This document shows positions 23,349 to 32,205 of a stretch of 64,000 bases of DNA, piece after piece. Each line of letters begins with the position of its first letter. The stretch's first letter is position 1. The position numbers and the translations under genes are program-made. The notes beneath the pieces are model-generated. The model did no database searches. It was not told the origin of the DNA and saw only the letters and a program-made list of their open reading frames with translations. Source of the DNA: Sphingomonas kyeonggiensis (GTDB lineage Bacteria > Pseudomonadota > Alphaproteobacteria > Sphingomonadales > Sphingomonadaceae); NCBI RefSeq assembly GCF_030812785.1, contig NZ_JAUSTJ010000002.1, forward strand, positions 1,695,711 to 1,759,710, read 5' to 3'.

Positions 23349-25541
23349 ATGAAGTTCGACAAGCCCGCTGGCACCAATCCGATCGACCAGCTCAAGGTGG
23401 TCGGCAAGCCCACGCCGCGCATCGACGGTCCGCTCAAGACCAGCGGCACCGCGCCCTATGCCTATGAGCAGCGCGATACGCCCAATGCCGCCTATGGCTA
23501 TATCCTGGGCTCGGCGATCGCCAAGGGACGGATCACCGGCATGGCGCTGGGCGATGCCAAGGCCGCGCCGGGCGTGCTGGCGATCGTCACCGCGGAGAAT
23601 GCCGGCAAGCTCGGCAAGGGCAATTTCAACACCGCGAAGCTGCTCGGCGGCCCCGATATCGAGCATTATCATCAGGCGATCGCGCTCGTGGTGGCGGAAA
23701 GCTTCGAGCAGGCGCGCGCCGCGGCCTCGCTGATCCGCGTCGACTATGCCCGCGACAAGGGCAGTTTCGATCTCGCCGCTGCCAAGGCCAGTGCGCCGCT
23801 CGCCAAGGAAAATGGCGCCGAGACCAAGGTCGGCGATTTCGCCGGTGCCTTCGCCGCGGCGCCGGTCCAACTCGACGCGACCTACACCACGCCCGATCAC
23901 GCGCATGCGATGATGGAGCCGCATGCGAGCATCGCCGCCTGGAATGGTGACCAGCTCGATCTGTGGACCTCGAACCAGATGATAGCCTGGTCGGTGGCGG
24001 ACATGGCGAAGACGCTCGGCATGCCGAAGGAAAAGATCCGGATGCGCTCGCCCTTTGTCGGCGGCGGTTTCGGCGGCAAGCTGTTCATCCGCGCCGATGT
24101 CCTGCTCGCGGCGCTGGGCGCGAAGGCGGCGAACCGGGCGGTGAAGGTCGCCCTGCCCCGCCCCTTCATCTTCAACAACACCACGCACCGCCCTGCGACG
24201 ATCCAGCGCATCCGGCTGGGCGCCACCCGCGACGGCAAGCTCACGGCGATCGGCCATGAAAGCTGGTCGGGCGACCTGCCCAATGGCGGCCCCGAAGGCG
24301 CGACCGCCCAGACCAAGCTGCTCTATGCCGGCGCCAACCGGATGACCGGGCTCCACCTCGCCGTGCTCGACCTGCCCGAGGGCAATGCGATGCGCGCGCC
24401 GGGCGAGGCGCCGGGCCTGATGGCGCTCGAAGTCGCGATGGATGAGCTGGCCGAGAAGCTCGGCATCGATCCGGTCGATCTGCGCGTGATCAACGATACC
24501 CAGGTCGACCCCGAGAACCCCAGCCGCCCCTATTCGCAGCGCCAGCTGAACGCCTGCCTGAAGATCGGCGCGGACAAGTTCGGCTGGGCGAAGCGCGCCA
24601 GGCCCGGCAAGGTGCGCGACGGTCGCTGGCTGGTCGGCATGGGCGTGGCCGCGGCCTTCCGCAACAACCTGGTGATGAAGTCCGCCGCGCGGGTGCGCCT
24701 CAATGCCCAGGGCGTGGTCACGGTCGAGACCGACATGACCGATATCGGCACCGGCACCTACACGATCGTCGCGCAGACCGCGGCCGAGATGCTCGGCGTG
24801 CCGCTCGACAAGGTGGTGGTGAAGCTCGGCGATTCCAGCTTCCCCGTATCGGCCGGCTCGGGCGGGCAATGGGGGGCGAACAGCGCCACCGCCGGCGTCT
24901 ATGCCGCCTGCGCCAAGCTGCGCGAGGCGGTGGCGCAGAAGCTCGGCGTCAACTCGGCCGATGCGGTGTTCGCCGGCGGCAAGGTGAAGAGCGGCAAGCG
25001 CGCCGTTCCGCTGGGTGAGGCAGCGAAGAACGGCGAGATCGTCGCCGAGGACGCGATGGAATATGGCGACCTGACGAAGAAGTACCAGCAATCGACCTTC
25101 GGCGCGCATTTCGTCGAGGTCGGCGTCGATGCCGCCACGGCCGAGATCCGCATCCGCCGCATGCTCGCGGTCTGCGCCGCGGGCCGGATCCTCAATCCGG
25201 TCTCGGCGCGCAGCCAGGTGATCGGGGCGATGACCATGGGCGCCGGCGCGGCGCTGATGGAGGAGCTGGCGGTCGACAAGCGCTTCGGCTTCTTCGTCAA
25301 TCACGATCTCGCCGGCTACGAAGTGCCGGTCCATGCCGACATGCCGCACCAGGAGGTGATCTTCCTCGACGAGACCGATCCGATGAGCTCGCCGATGAAG
25401 GCCAAGGGCGTGGGCGAGCTCGGTATCTGCGGGGTCGGCGCGGCGGTCGCCAACGCGATCTACAACGCCACCGGCGTGCGTGTCCGCGACTATCCGGTCA
25501 CGCTCGACAAGCTGCTGGAGGGCATGCCGGAATACGCCTGA
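23349..25541 (+). CDS. paoC: Aldehyde oxidoreductase, molybdenum cofactor-binding subunit
   Basis: 730-residue catalytic subunit, almost the same length as E. coli PaoC. The molybdopterin-binding pattern is present: GGGFGGK near residue 240, the AMRAPGEAPGLMALEVAMDE segment and GSGGQWGANSATAG. The active-site glutamate is Glu690 in GVGELGICGVGAA. It begins 3 bp after paoB, confirming an operon. The MCD-cofactor chaperone PaoD, which follows in E. coli, is absent; the next genes are unrelated hydrolases on the other strand. Probable role: periplasmic aldehyde detoxification. Confidence 0.92.
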   Translation: MKFDKPAGTNPIDQLKVVGKPTPRIDGPLKTSGTAPYAYEQRDTPNAAYGYILGSAIAKGRITGMALGDAKAAPGVLAIVTAENAGKLGKGNFNTAKLLGGPDIEHYHQAIALVVAESFEQARAAASLIRVDYARDKGSFDLAAAKASAPLAKENGAETKVGDFAGAFAAAPVQLDATYTTPDHAHAMMEPHASIAAWNGDQLDLWTSNQMIAWSVADMAKTLGMPKEKIRMRSPFVGGGFGGKLFIRADVLLAALGAKAANRAVKVALPRPFIFNNTTHRPATIQRIRLGATRDGKLTAIGHESWSGDLPNGGPEGATAQTKLLYAGANRMTGLHLAVLDLPEGNAMRAPGEAPGLMALEVAMDELAEKLGIDPVDLRVINDTQVDPENPSRPYSQRQLNACLKIGADKFGWAKRARPGKVRDGRWLVGMGVAAAFRNNLVMKSAARVRLNAQGVVTVETDMTDIGTGTYTIVAQTAAEMLGVPLDKVVVKLGDSSFPVSAGSGGQWGANSATAGVYAACAKLREAVAQKLGVNSADAVFAGGKVKSGKRAVPLGEAAKNGEIVAEDAMEYGDLTKKYQQSTFGAHFVEVGVDAATAEIRIRRMLAVCAAGRILNPVSARSQVIGAMTMGAGAALMEELAVDKRFGFFVNHDLAGYEVPVHADMPHQEVIFLDETDPMSSPMKAKGVGELGICGVGAAVANAIYNATGVRVRDYPVTLDKLLEGMPEYA

Positions 25542-25822
25542 GCGTCGATCTGCCCACCTCCCATGTGCTCCTGCGAAAGCAGGAGCCCAGGGTACGGGCG
25601 GCGCGCTTGCAATGTAGGATTTCACCTGCTGGGCTCAGGCGTCTTCGGACCGCTCTTTGCCCAGTAGGAAAGATAGGATCAGGCCCGCGCAATCCTGTTG
25701 CGCGGCCGGCATCTCGCAAGCCACCAATGGTGCGAACTTTGTGACCTTCCGGCCGGGGAAACCCGCTTCTGGCGTGTACTTCCTGTACTTTGGCGAGTCG
25801 CGAGGGCGTGCCCGATAGGAAG
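25542..25822. repeat. Intergenic region with REP-like hairpin
   Basis: 281 bp without a supported gene. It contains a perfect hairpin GCTCCTGC-GAAA-GCAGGAGC (25567-25586), whose right arm continues into GAGCCCAG (25583-25590). A matching CTGGGCTC lies at 25629-25636, so a larger fold is possible. The hairpin lacks a following T tract, which fits a repetitive extragenic palindrome better than a terminator, though it may still end paoC transcription. Confidence 0.5.
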
Positions 25823-26602
25823 TCAGCGCCCCGCCGCCGTCCGCGCCCAGGACAGCGCCCGGTCGGCGACTTCCTCCCAGCCATCCTCGTTGCACAACCA
25901 GTGCGAGCGGCCCGGGAATTCGTGGAACGCCGTGTCGGCCGGCGAGCGCAGGTGCCGGCGATAGGCGCCGCGCACCATCGGCGCGGGCACGGTGCGGTCG
26001 CGCCCGCCGGCGATCAGCATCAGCGGCGGCCGGTCGGGATTGTCCCAGCGTACCCGGCTGCCGATGCCCAGCGCCGCCTCGAAGAAGATTCGCCCGGGCG
26101 TGGGCACGATGAACTTCTCCCAGGCATAGAGCTTCTCGGCCTCGGGCAGCGTCTGGGCGAAGCCGGCGGCGAAGCTCGCCGCGCGCATCCGCAGCACGCG
26201 GTTCCAGCCGTTGAAGGCGGTAAACACGCCTAGCGAGGTCCACAGCGCCAGCGGATGCACGGGCACGCCGAACGGCGGCGTCGGGTCGATCGCCACCGCC
26301 GCGGCGCCCAGCCCGCGATCGGCGAGCAGCTGGACGACCAGCCCGCCAAAGCTGTGCCCGATCAGGATCGGCGGATGCGGCATCGCCGCGATCAGCGCGG
26401 CATAATGGTCGGTGATCTCGCGCAGGCCGAGCCTGGACAGCCGCGGGTCGGGCGCCCGGCGGAGCTCGTCCACCGGGCGGTCGAGCCAGGGCCAAGCCGG
26501 CGCCACCACGGTCATGCCCGCCGCCTCGTAACGCTGGCGGAAGCGGTCCCAGGCGCTGGGGGTCAGCCAGGCGCCGTGGATGAGCATGACCGTGGGGGCC
26601 AA
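25823..26602 (-). CDS. Alpha/beta-fold hydrolase
   Basis: 259-residue cytosolic alpha/beta hydrolase. Visible: VMLIHGAW (5-12, oxyanion region), the nucleophile elbow ILIGHSFGG with Ser84, a GGRDRTVP loop with the acid residue, and a late His in PGRSHWL. The start is TTG at 26602, supported by GGAG eight bases upstream; the alternative ATG at 26587 would remove the first beta-strand residues. It lies 28 bp downstream of the haloperoxidase-like gene on the same strand, so the two are probably co-transcribed. The substrate is unknown. Confidence 0.87.
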   Translation of the reverse strand: MAPTVMLIHGAWLTPSAWDRFRQRYEAAGMTVVAPAWPWLDRPVDELRRAPDPRLSRLGLREITDHYAALIAAMPHPPILIGHSFGGLVVQLLADRGLGAAAVAIDPTPPFGVPVHPLALWTSLGVFTAFNGWNRVLRMRAASFAAGFAQTLPEAEKLYAWEKFIVPTPGRIFFEAALGIGSRVRWDNPDRPPLMLIAGGRDRTVPAPMVRGAYRRHLRSPADTAFHEFPGRSHWLCNEDGWEEVADRALSWARTAAGR

Positions 26603-26630
26603 TCCGGTACTCCGAACTCGGGTGCGACGA

Positions 26631-27584
26631 TCAGCCCTTGATGAAGGCGAGCAGGTCCGGGTTGATCACTTCCGGATGCGTGGTCGCCATGCCGTGCGGA
26701 AGGCCCTTGTAGGTCTTGAGCGTCGCGTTCTTCAGCAGCTTGGCCGAGAGCGGCGCCGAGTCCGCATAGGGCACGATCTGGTCGTCGTCGCCGTGCATCA
26801 CCAGCGACGGCACTTCGATCTTCTTCAGGTCCTCGGTGAAGTCGGTCTCGCTGAACGCCTTGATGCAGTCGTAATGGGCCTTGATCCCGCCCATCATGCC
26901 CTGGCGATACCAGTTGTCGATGATGCCCTGGCTGATCTTCGCGCCCGGCCGGTTGTAGCCGTAGAAGGGGCCGGTCGGGAAATCGATGTAGAGCTGGGCG
27001 CGATTGGCGAGCACGCCGGCGCGGATGCCGTCGAACACCTCGATCGGCAGGCCACCCGGGTTCTTCTCGCTCTTGAGCATGACCGGCGGCACCGCGCCGA
27101 TCAGCACCATCTTGGAGACGCGGCCCGGCTTGGCCCGCGCGACATAATGCGCGACCTCGCCGCCGCCGGTCGAGTGGCCGACATGGATGGCGCCCTTGAC
27201 GTCGATATGCTCGACCAGCGCCGCGACATCGGCGGCATAGGTGTCCATCTCGTTGCCCGTATAGGTCTGGGTCGAGCGGCCGTGCCCGCGGCGATCATGC
27301 GCGATCACCCGGTAGCCCTGGTGGAGGAAGAAGATCATCTGGCTGTCCCAGTCGTCCGCCGAGAGCGGCCAGCCATGGTGGAACCAGATCACCTGCGCGT
27401 CCTTGGGACCCCAGTCCTTGTAGAAAAGCTCGGTGCCGTCCGCGACCTTGAAGCTGCCCATCATCCTGTCTCCTGCCTTGGGGGAAGCGCCGGCCGGAAG
27501 GGAGACGGGCAATGCCGCGACCGCAGCCGCTGCCGCCGCGCCCATGCCGAACGCGCGGCGCGTGATCTCTAGACGCTCGTCCAT
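26631..27584 (-). CDS. Non-heme chloroperoxidase-like alpha/beta hydrolase, TAT-exported
   Basis: 317 residues. The ATG at 27584 is chosen over upstream in-frame codons because GGAGGAAG precedes it and the protein then begins with a twin-arginine signal (ITRRAFGMG, Arg9-Arg10, then an Ala-rich core). The mature part matches cofactor-free haloperoxidase/esterase enzymes: HHGWP near 69-73, the HDRRGHGRS motif (97-104), GHSTGGGE with Ser138, Asp268 in HGDDDQIVP and His297 in GLPHGM. Family members act as esterases or perhydrolases; true halogenation in vivo is doubtful. Divergent from the sensor kinase gene. Confidence 0.88.
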   Translation of the reverse strand: MDERLEITRRAFGMGAAAAAAVAALPVSLPAGASPKAGDRMMGSFKVADGTELFYKDWGPKDAQVIWFHHGWPLSADDWDSQMIFFLHQGYRVIAHDRRGHGRSTQTYTGNEMDTYAADVAALVEHIDVKGAIHVGHSTGGGEVAHYVARAKPGRVSKMVLIGAVPPVMLKSEKNPGGLPIEVFDGIRAGVLANRAQLYIDFPTGPFYGYNRPGAKISQGIIDNWYRQGMMGGIKAHYDCIKAFSETDFTEDLKKIEVPSLVMHGDDDQIVPYADSAPLSAKLLKNATLKTYKGLPHGMATTHPEVINPDLLAFIKG

Positions 27585-27746
27585 GCTCTTCCTCCGGCCA
27601 GATGTCCGGTCTGGCTCCCACACCGCCGCGCCGGAGGAAATCCCGCGCCGGTAGCCAGCGCCTACTCTTTCGGGTACCTCACGCTCTGCCGGGCTTTCGT
27701 GCTAGCATGCCGGCTTTCCAAAGCGTCGCGTGAGAGAGGGAGCATC

Positions 27747-30700
27747 TTGCGACTGGCCTTGCTCATCGCCGGGATCGTCGCGCTGTGCTGCACCGGCACG
27801 GCCACCGCCGACGCGCCCGGCCAGGGCATATCGCGCTATCTCCACGCCACCTGGACCAGCAAGGACGGCGTCCCCGCCATGGTCCAGGCGCTCGCCCAGG
27901 GGCCGGACGGCTATATCTGGGTCGGCACCGGCAACGGGCTCTACCGCTTCGACGGCGTGACCTTCGAGTACGTCCCGCCCGCCGCCGACCATCCCCGCGG
28001 CGCCATCCCGGTCAGCGCGGTGCTCGTCACGCGCGCCGGCGAGCTCTGGGCCGCCTATGCGGGTGCCGGCGGGGTCGAGGTCTATCGCGGCGGACGCATG
28101 GTGCGCACCGGCATGACCGATGCCGCGGGCGAGTTCACCGAGCTACGGGAAGACCGGGACGGCGCGATCTGGGCGGTCGGCGGGCGCACCCACAAGGCGC
28201 TGAAGCGCTATCGCGGCGGGCGCTGGGAGACGATCGGCGAAGCGCAGGGCGTGCCAGACAAGGAATATGTCTCCAGCCTCGCCACCGCCCGCGACGGCTC
28301 GGTCTGGATCGCCACCGACAAGCAGCTCTACATCTGGCGCCGCGGGGCGAAGCGCTTCGAGCCGACCGGCGTGCAGCTCGGCTTTGGCGGCCATCTCGCG
28401 CTCGACCCCAAGGGCAATATGTGGCTGGCCGACGAGCACGGCACGCGCATGCTGCCCGATTACGCCGCCGGCGCGCGCACCCCGCGCAGTTCGGTTCTCT
28501 ACCCCTTTTCCGGCCGGGTGCGCCGCACCGCGATCCTGTTCGACCGCGACGGCAATCTCTGGGGCTCGAGCTTCACCAGCGGCATCTTCGAAGTCGATCG
28601 TGCCGCCGACCGGTACGACGTGCCCGGCGCGGTCTCCACCTATCGCACCGGCAACGGCCTCACCTCGAACCAGGCGGTGTCGTTCCTCCAGGATCGCGAG
28701 GGCAATATCTGGGTGGGCACCGAGCTGGGGCTCGACCAGTTCCGCCCGGCCAACCTCTTCCGCATCGACACGCCGTCGGGCGGTGCGGCGGAGGGCTATC
28801 TGCTCGCGGCGGACAGCAGCGGAACGGTCTGGCTGGCGAGCGGCCCCTCGCTCTACCGCGCCCTGCCCGGCCGCGAACCCGTCCTCTTCTCGAGCGGCTA
28901 TACGGAAATCCAGGCGCTGTGCCGCGGCGGCAATGGATCGATGTGGCTGAGCACGCCCGAGAAGATGATCCGGCTGCGCGGCGACAAGGTAGTGGAGACG
29001 CTCGGCCTGCCCGGCGCCGGCGCCACCTTCGGGTGCGCCGAGGACGGGCTCGGACGCCTGTGGGTTGCGCGCTTCCAGCACGGTGCGCTCGTCCGCCGCG
29101 GCAATGGCTGGCACGAGCCGAGGCTTCCCCTGCCCGGCCGGCCGCAGGACATCGTGATCGACGGCGACGGCAATCCGGTGATCATCCTCGACCGCAAGGC
29201 CCTGGTCCGCGTCACCGGATCAATCGCCCGCGGCTGGACCAACGAGCAGATCGGCGTTTCCGGCCTGACCGGCGTCTATGGCAGCCGCGACGGGCTGCTG
29301 GTCGCCGGCGGCGACGGGCTGGCGCGCTGGCGGAACGGCCGGTTCGAGCGGCTGTCGATCGCCCATCATCCCTGGCTGCGCGGCGTGCGCGGCGTGGTGC
29401 AGGCCGCCACGGGCGAGACCTGGATGGTCAACAATACCGGCCTGTTGCGGCTGCGCACCGCCGATCTCGACCGCGCCTTCGCTCAGCCCACCGCGCCGCT
29501 CCGCCACGACCTGTTCGACGAGCAGGACGGCCTCTCCAGCCGCACCCAGCGCGCCGACGGACTGCAGATCGATGCTGGCGGCGACGGGCGCCTCTGGTTC
29601 CTCACCCGCCAGAGCGTTATGCGCATCGACCCCGCCCATCTGGTCCGCAACGCCGCAGTACCGCCCGTGGCGATCCGTGCGCTCACCGTCGACGGCCAGC
29701 GCTTCGTCGATCCGGAAAGGATCACGCTCCCGGCCGGCAAGACCAACCTCTCGATCGACTATACCGGCCTCAGCTTCTCCGTGCCGAGCCGGGTGCATTT
29801 CCGTTACATGCTCGAAGGCTTCGACAAGGGCTGGATCGATCCCGGCACCCGGCGCCAGGCCTTCTACACCAATCTCGATCCGGGCACGTACCGCTTCCGG
29901 GTGATGGCCTCCAACAATGACGGGCTGTGGAACCCCCGGCCGGCGGTGCTGGAGCTCACCATCCCGCCCACCTTCCTGCAGAGCCCGTGGTTCGCGCTGC
30001 TCTGCGCGATGGCGATCGCCGCGTTGTTCCTGCTGCTCTACCAGGTGAAGGTGCGGGCGATGGCGGCGGCGATGCGCGTCCGCATGCGCGAGCGGCTGAC
30101 CGAGCGGGAGCGGATCGCCAGGGAATTGCACGATACGCTTCTCCAGGGGGTCCAGGCGCTGGTTCTGCGCTTCCAGCTCGTTGCCGACGATATTCCGCCC
30201 GAGAACCCCGCACGCCGCACGCTGGAGGAAGCGCTCGACCGCGCCGACGACGTGCTGGCCGAGGGCCGCGACCGGGTGCGCGACCTGCGGATGATCGGCG
30301 GCGCCGACGATATCGAGCACATGATCCTCGAGATCGCCCGCAAGCAGGTCTTCTCGCCGGCCACGCAGATCAACGTCGCCAGCGAAGGCGAGGCGCGGGC
30401 GCTAGACCCGCTGGTGTGGGACGAAGTGGCGCGCATCGCCAACGAGGCGCTGTTCAACGTCTGGCGCCACGCCCAGGCGAAGCAGATCCTCATCCGCATC
30501 GCCTTCCGCCCCGAGAGCTTCTCGGTCCGCTTCCGCGACGACGGCGTCGGCATCGCCGAGGAGATATTGCGCGACGGCCGCCGCGACGGGCATTTCGGCC
30601 TGCCCGGCATGCAGGAGCGCGCGAGCAAGATCCAGGCGCGGCTGGTGGTGCAGCGCCCGCCCGGCGGCGGCACCGAAGTCGCGTTGATCGTCCCCGCGAC

Positions 30701-30767
30701 GATCGCCTATTCGAACACACGGCGCCGCAAGTGGCGCGCTCTGGTCACAGGAGGCCGAATTGGTTGA
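27747..30767 (+). CDS. Membrane sensor histidine kinase with two-component-regulator propeller domain
   Basis: About 1,006 residues. Signal/anchor segment at the start (LALLIAGIVALCC), then repeated propeller blades with DGYIWVGTGNGLYRFDG, DGSVWIAT, EGNIWVGTELGLDQF and similar (about 30-620). A Y_Y_Y domain follows (about 650-730), then one transmembrane helix (FALLCAMAIAALFLLLYQV), a HisKA_3 dimerisation helix with phospho-acceptor His795 (RELHDTLLQGVQ), and a HATPase domain with DDGVGI. A periplasmic ligand, often a carbohydrate in related proteins, is the expected input. The start is uncertain: TTG at 27747 after GAGAGAGGGAG is preferred over GTG at 27699. The response regulator gene overlaps its 3' end by 8 bp. 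Confidence 0.9.
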   Translation: MRLALLIAGIVALCCTGTATADAPGQGISRYLHATWTSKDGVPAMVQALAQGPDGYIWVGTGNGLYRFDGVTFEYVPPAADHPRGAIPVSAVLVTRAGELWAAYAGAGGVEVYRGGRMVRTGMTDAAGEFTELREDRDGAIWAVGGRTHKALKRYRGGRWETIGEAQGVPDKEYVSSLATARDGSVWIATDKQLYIWRRGAKRFEPTGVQLGFGGHLALDPKGNMWLADEHGTRMLPDYAAGARTPRSSVLYPFSGRVRRTAILFDRDGNLWGSSFTSGIFEVDRAADRYDVPGAVSTYRTGNGLTSNQAVSFLQDREGNIWVGTELGLDQFRPANLFRIDTPSGGAAEGYLLAADSSGTVWLASGPSLYRALPGREPVLFSSGYTEIQALCRGGNGSMWLSTPEKMIRLRGDKVVETLGLPGAGATFGCAEDGLGRLWVARFQHGALVRRGNGWHEPRLPLPGRPQDIVIDGDGNPVIILDRKALVRVTGSIARGWTNEQIGVSGLTGVYGSRDGLLVAGGDGLARWRNGRFERLSIAHHPWLRGVRGVVQAATGETWMVNNTGLLRLRTADLDRAFAQPTAPLRHDLFDEQDGLSSRTQRADGLQIDAGGDGRLWFLTRQSVMRIDPAHLVRNAAVPPVAIRALTVDGQRFVDPERITLPAGKTNLSIDYTGLSFSVPSRVHFRYMLEGFDKGWIDPGTRRQAFYTNLDPGTYRFRVMASNNDGLWNPRPAVLELTIPPTFLQSPWFALLCAMAIAALFLLLYQVKVRAMAAAMRVRMRERLTERERIARELHDTLLQGVQALVLRFQLVADDIPPENPARRTLEEALDRADDVLAEGRDRVRDLRMIGGADDIEHMILEIARKQVFSPATQINVASEGEARALDPLVWDEVARIANEALFNVWRHAQAKQILIRIAFRPESFSVRFRDDGVGIAEEILRDGRRDGHFGLPGMQERASKIQARLVVQRPPGGGTEVALIVPATIAYSNTRRRKWRALVTGGRIG

Positions 30768-31407
30768 AGCAGCTGTGATGACGAGCACCAGGACCGTCCG
30801 CGTGATGGTGGTCGACGACCATCCGATGCTGCGCGAAGGCATCGCCGCGGTCGTCGAGCGCCAGCCCGACATGGAGATCGTCGGCGAGGCGCAGGGCGGC
30901 GCCGAGGCAGTGGAGCAGTATCGCGCGCTCCAGCCCGACGTGACGCTGATGGACATCCAGATGCCCGGCATGGACGGGGTCGAGACGATCGAGGCGATCC
31001 GCCGCGAATTCCCGACGGCACAGTTCGTCGTCCTCACCACCTATCCCGGCGACACCCATGCGCTGCGTGCGCTCAAGGCCGGCGCGACCGGCTATCTGCT
31101 CAAGAGCTGCATCCGCAAGGACCTGCTCGACACGATCCGCGCGGTGCACGAGGGGCGCCGCGCGATCGCTGCCGATGTCGCGCAGGAGATCGCGCTCCAC
31201 GCCTTTGACGACCGGCTGAGCGAGCGCGAGACCGACATCCTCAAGCTGGTCGCCGAGGGCCATCCCAACAAGCAGATCGCCTGGCGGCTGTCGCTTTCCA
31301 CCGACACGGTGAAGGCGCATCTCAAGAACATCTTCGCCAAGCTCGACGTCGCCGACCGCACCCATGCAGTGATCACCGCGGCACGGCGCGGCTTCATCGA
31401 GATCTAA
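30760..31407 (+). CDS. NarL/FixJ-type response regulator
   Basis: 215 residues with a receiver domain (Asp19-Asp20 acid pocket, phospho-acceptor Asp65 in LMDIQMPG, Thr at TTYPG) and a C-terminal LuxR helix-turn-helix (LSERETDILKLVAEGHPNKQ, then STDTVKAHLKNIFAKL). The TTG start at 30760 is supported by AGGAGG five bases upstream; the ATG at 30778 is too far from it. It overlaps the kinase stop, so translation is probably coupled and the pair forms one two-component system. Its last bases overlap the convergent ompW stop by 4 bp. Confidence 0.92.
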   Translation: MVEAAVMTSTRTVRVMVVDDHPMLREGIAAVVERQPDMEIVGEAQGGAEAVEQYRALQPDVTLMDIQMPGMDGVETIEAIRREFPTAQFVVLTTYPGDTHALRALKAGATGYLLKSCIRKDLLDTIRAVHEGRRAIAADVAQEIALHAFDDRLSERETDILKLVAEGHPNKQIAWRLSLSTDTVKAHLKNIFAKLDVADRTHAVITAARRGFIEI

Positions 31408-32081
31408 AGCCGCACGCCGAGCCCCAGGCCGAACACCAGCGGATTGACCTTCACCCGCGTCCGCTGCGTGCCGATCGCAGCCGTGTCGAGCCGCACATCG
31501 GTGCGCATGTCGATGTACTTCACATCGAGGTTGAGGAAGATCTTGCGGGTCAGGTCGACGTCCATGCCCGCCTGCGCCGCCCAGCCGAAGCTGTCGGACA
31601 TGCGCACCCTGGTCTTGCCCACGGCGCCCTGCAGCCCGCCCGACGCCTTCTCGTTCCAGAACATCGTGTAGTTCACGCCCGCGCCGAGATAGGGCCGCAG
31701 CTTGCCGCGCGGATTGAAGTGATATTGCGCGGTCAGCGTCGGCGGCAGCACCCAGGTCGAGCCGAGCCTACCGATCGACCCGGTGGTGCCGCTGACGCCC
31801 GAGAAATCATGCTTTGTAGTCGAGGCGATCAGCTCCAGGCCGATCGTGTCGGTGACCATGTAGGTCGCATCGATCTCGGGCATCACGGCATTGTCGAGCT
31901 TCACCTTCTCGCCCGGAAAGGCCGGGTGGATGCCGTTCGATTTCTCGTTCGGCGCCACCAGGATGGTGCGCAGCCGGACGAGCACGTCGCCCGCCTTGAT
32001 GCCGGTCTCGTCGCGCGTCTGGGCGCCGGCGGGAAGTGCTGCGATCAGGCCGGCGGCGGCCAGGGCGATCAGGGTCTTCAT
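31404..32081 (-). CDS. ompW: OmpW-family outer-membrane protein
   Basis: 225 residues: a signal peptide (MKTLIALAAAGLIAALPAGA), then an eight-strand barrel with the OmpW landmarks KAGDVLVRLR, LPPTLTAQYHF, RPYLGAGVNYT and a C-terminal LGLGVRL. Two consecutive ATGs exist; the second (32081) is better spaced from AGGAGG. OmpW forms a narrow hydrophobic channel and is FNR-regulated in enterobacteria. Here it is divergent from hemN, with an FNR-like palindrome between them whose centre lies 83 bp upstream of this start. Confidence 0.9.
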   Translation of the reverse strand: MKTLIALAAAGLIAALPAGAQTRDETGIKAGDVLVRLRTILVAPNEKSNGIHPAFPGEKVKLDNAVMPEIDATYMVTDTIGLELIASTTKHDFSGVSGTTGSIGRLGSTWVLPPTLTAQYHFNPRGKLRPYLGAGVNYTMFWNEKASGGLQGAVGKTRVRMSDSFGWAAQAGMDVDLTRKIFLNLDVKYIDMRTDVRLDTAAIGTQRTRVKVNPLVFGLGLGVRL

Positions 32082-32157
32082 CATTGCCTCCTGTGTTGTC
32101 GCGCCAGGAGATGCGCGCCGGTCCGCCGCGCCGCCTTGCAGCAGCGCAAGCCGCGAT

Positions 32158-32171
32158 TTGACCGGCGTCAA
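32158..32171. promoter_or_regulatory. FNR/FixK-type box between ompW and hemN
   Basis: Perfect palindrome TTGAC-CGGC-GTCAA, fitting the TTGA-N6-TCAA recognition pattern of FNR-family regulators. The FNR-type gene two positions downstream keeps the E-x2-S-R recognition helix (ETVSR) that reads TTGA. The centre is 41.5 bp from the hemN initiation codon and 83 bp from the ompW start. Confidence 0.75.
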
Positions 32172-32205
32172 AGCCCCCGCGCCGCTGCGCTCGCAGGGGA
32201 TTGCC

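Noticed and set aside
25635..26495. 286-codon minus-strand frame overlapping the alpha/beta hydrolase
   Set aside because: Out-of-phase shadow of the hydrolase gene over most of its length. Only the last 60 codons extend beyond it, and those are treated as a low-confidence finding.
31891..32205. Longer N-terminus for hemN
   Set aside because: The extension runs through the ompW gene on the other strand and lacks family similarity. The standard MWTYHPELL start has its own ribosome site.
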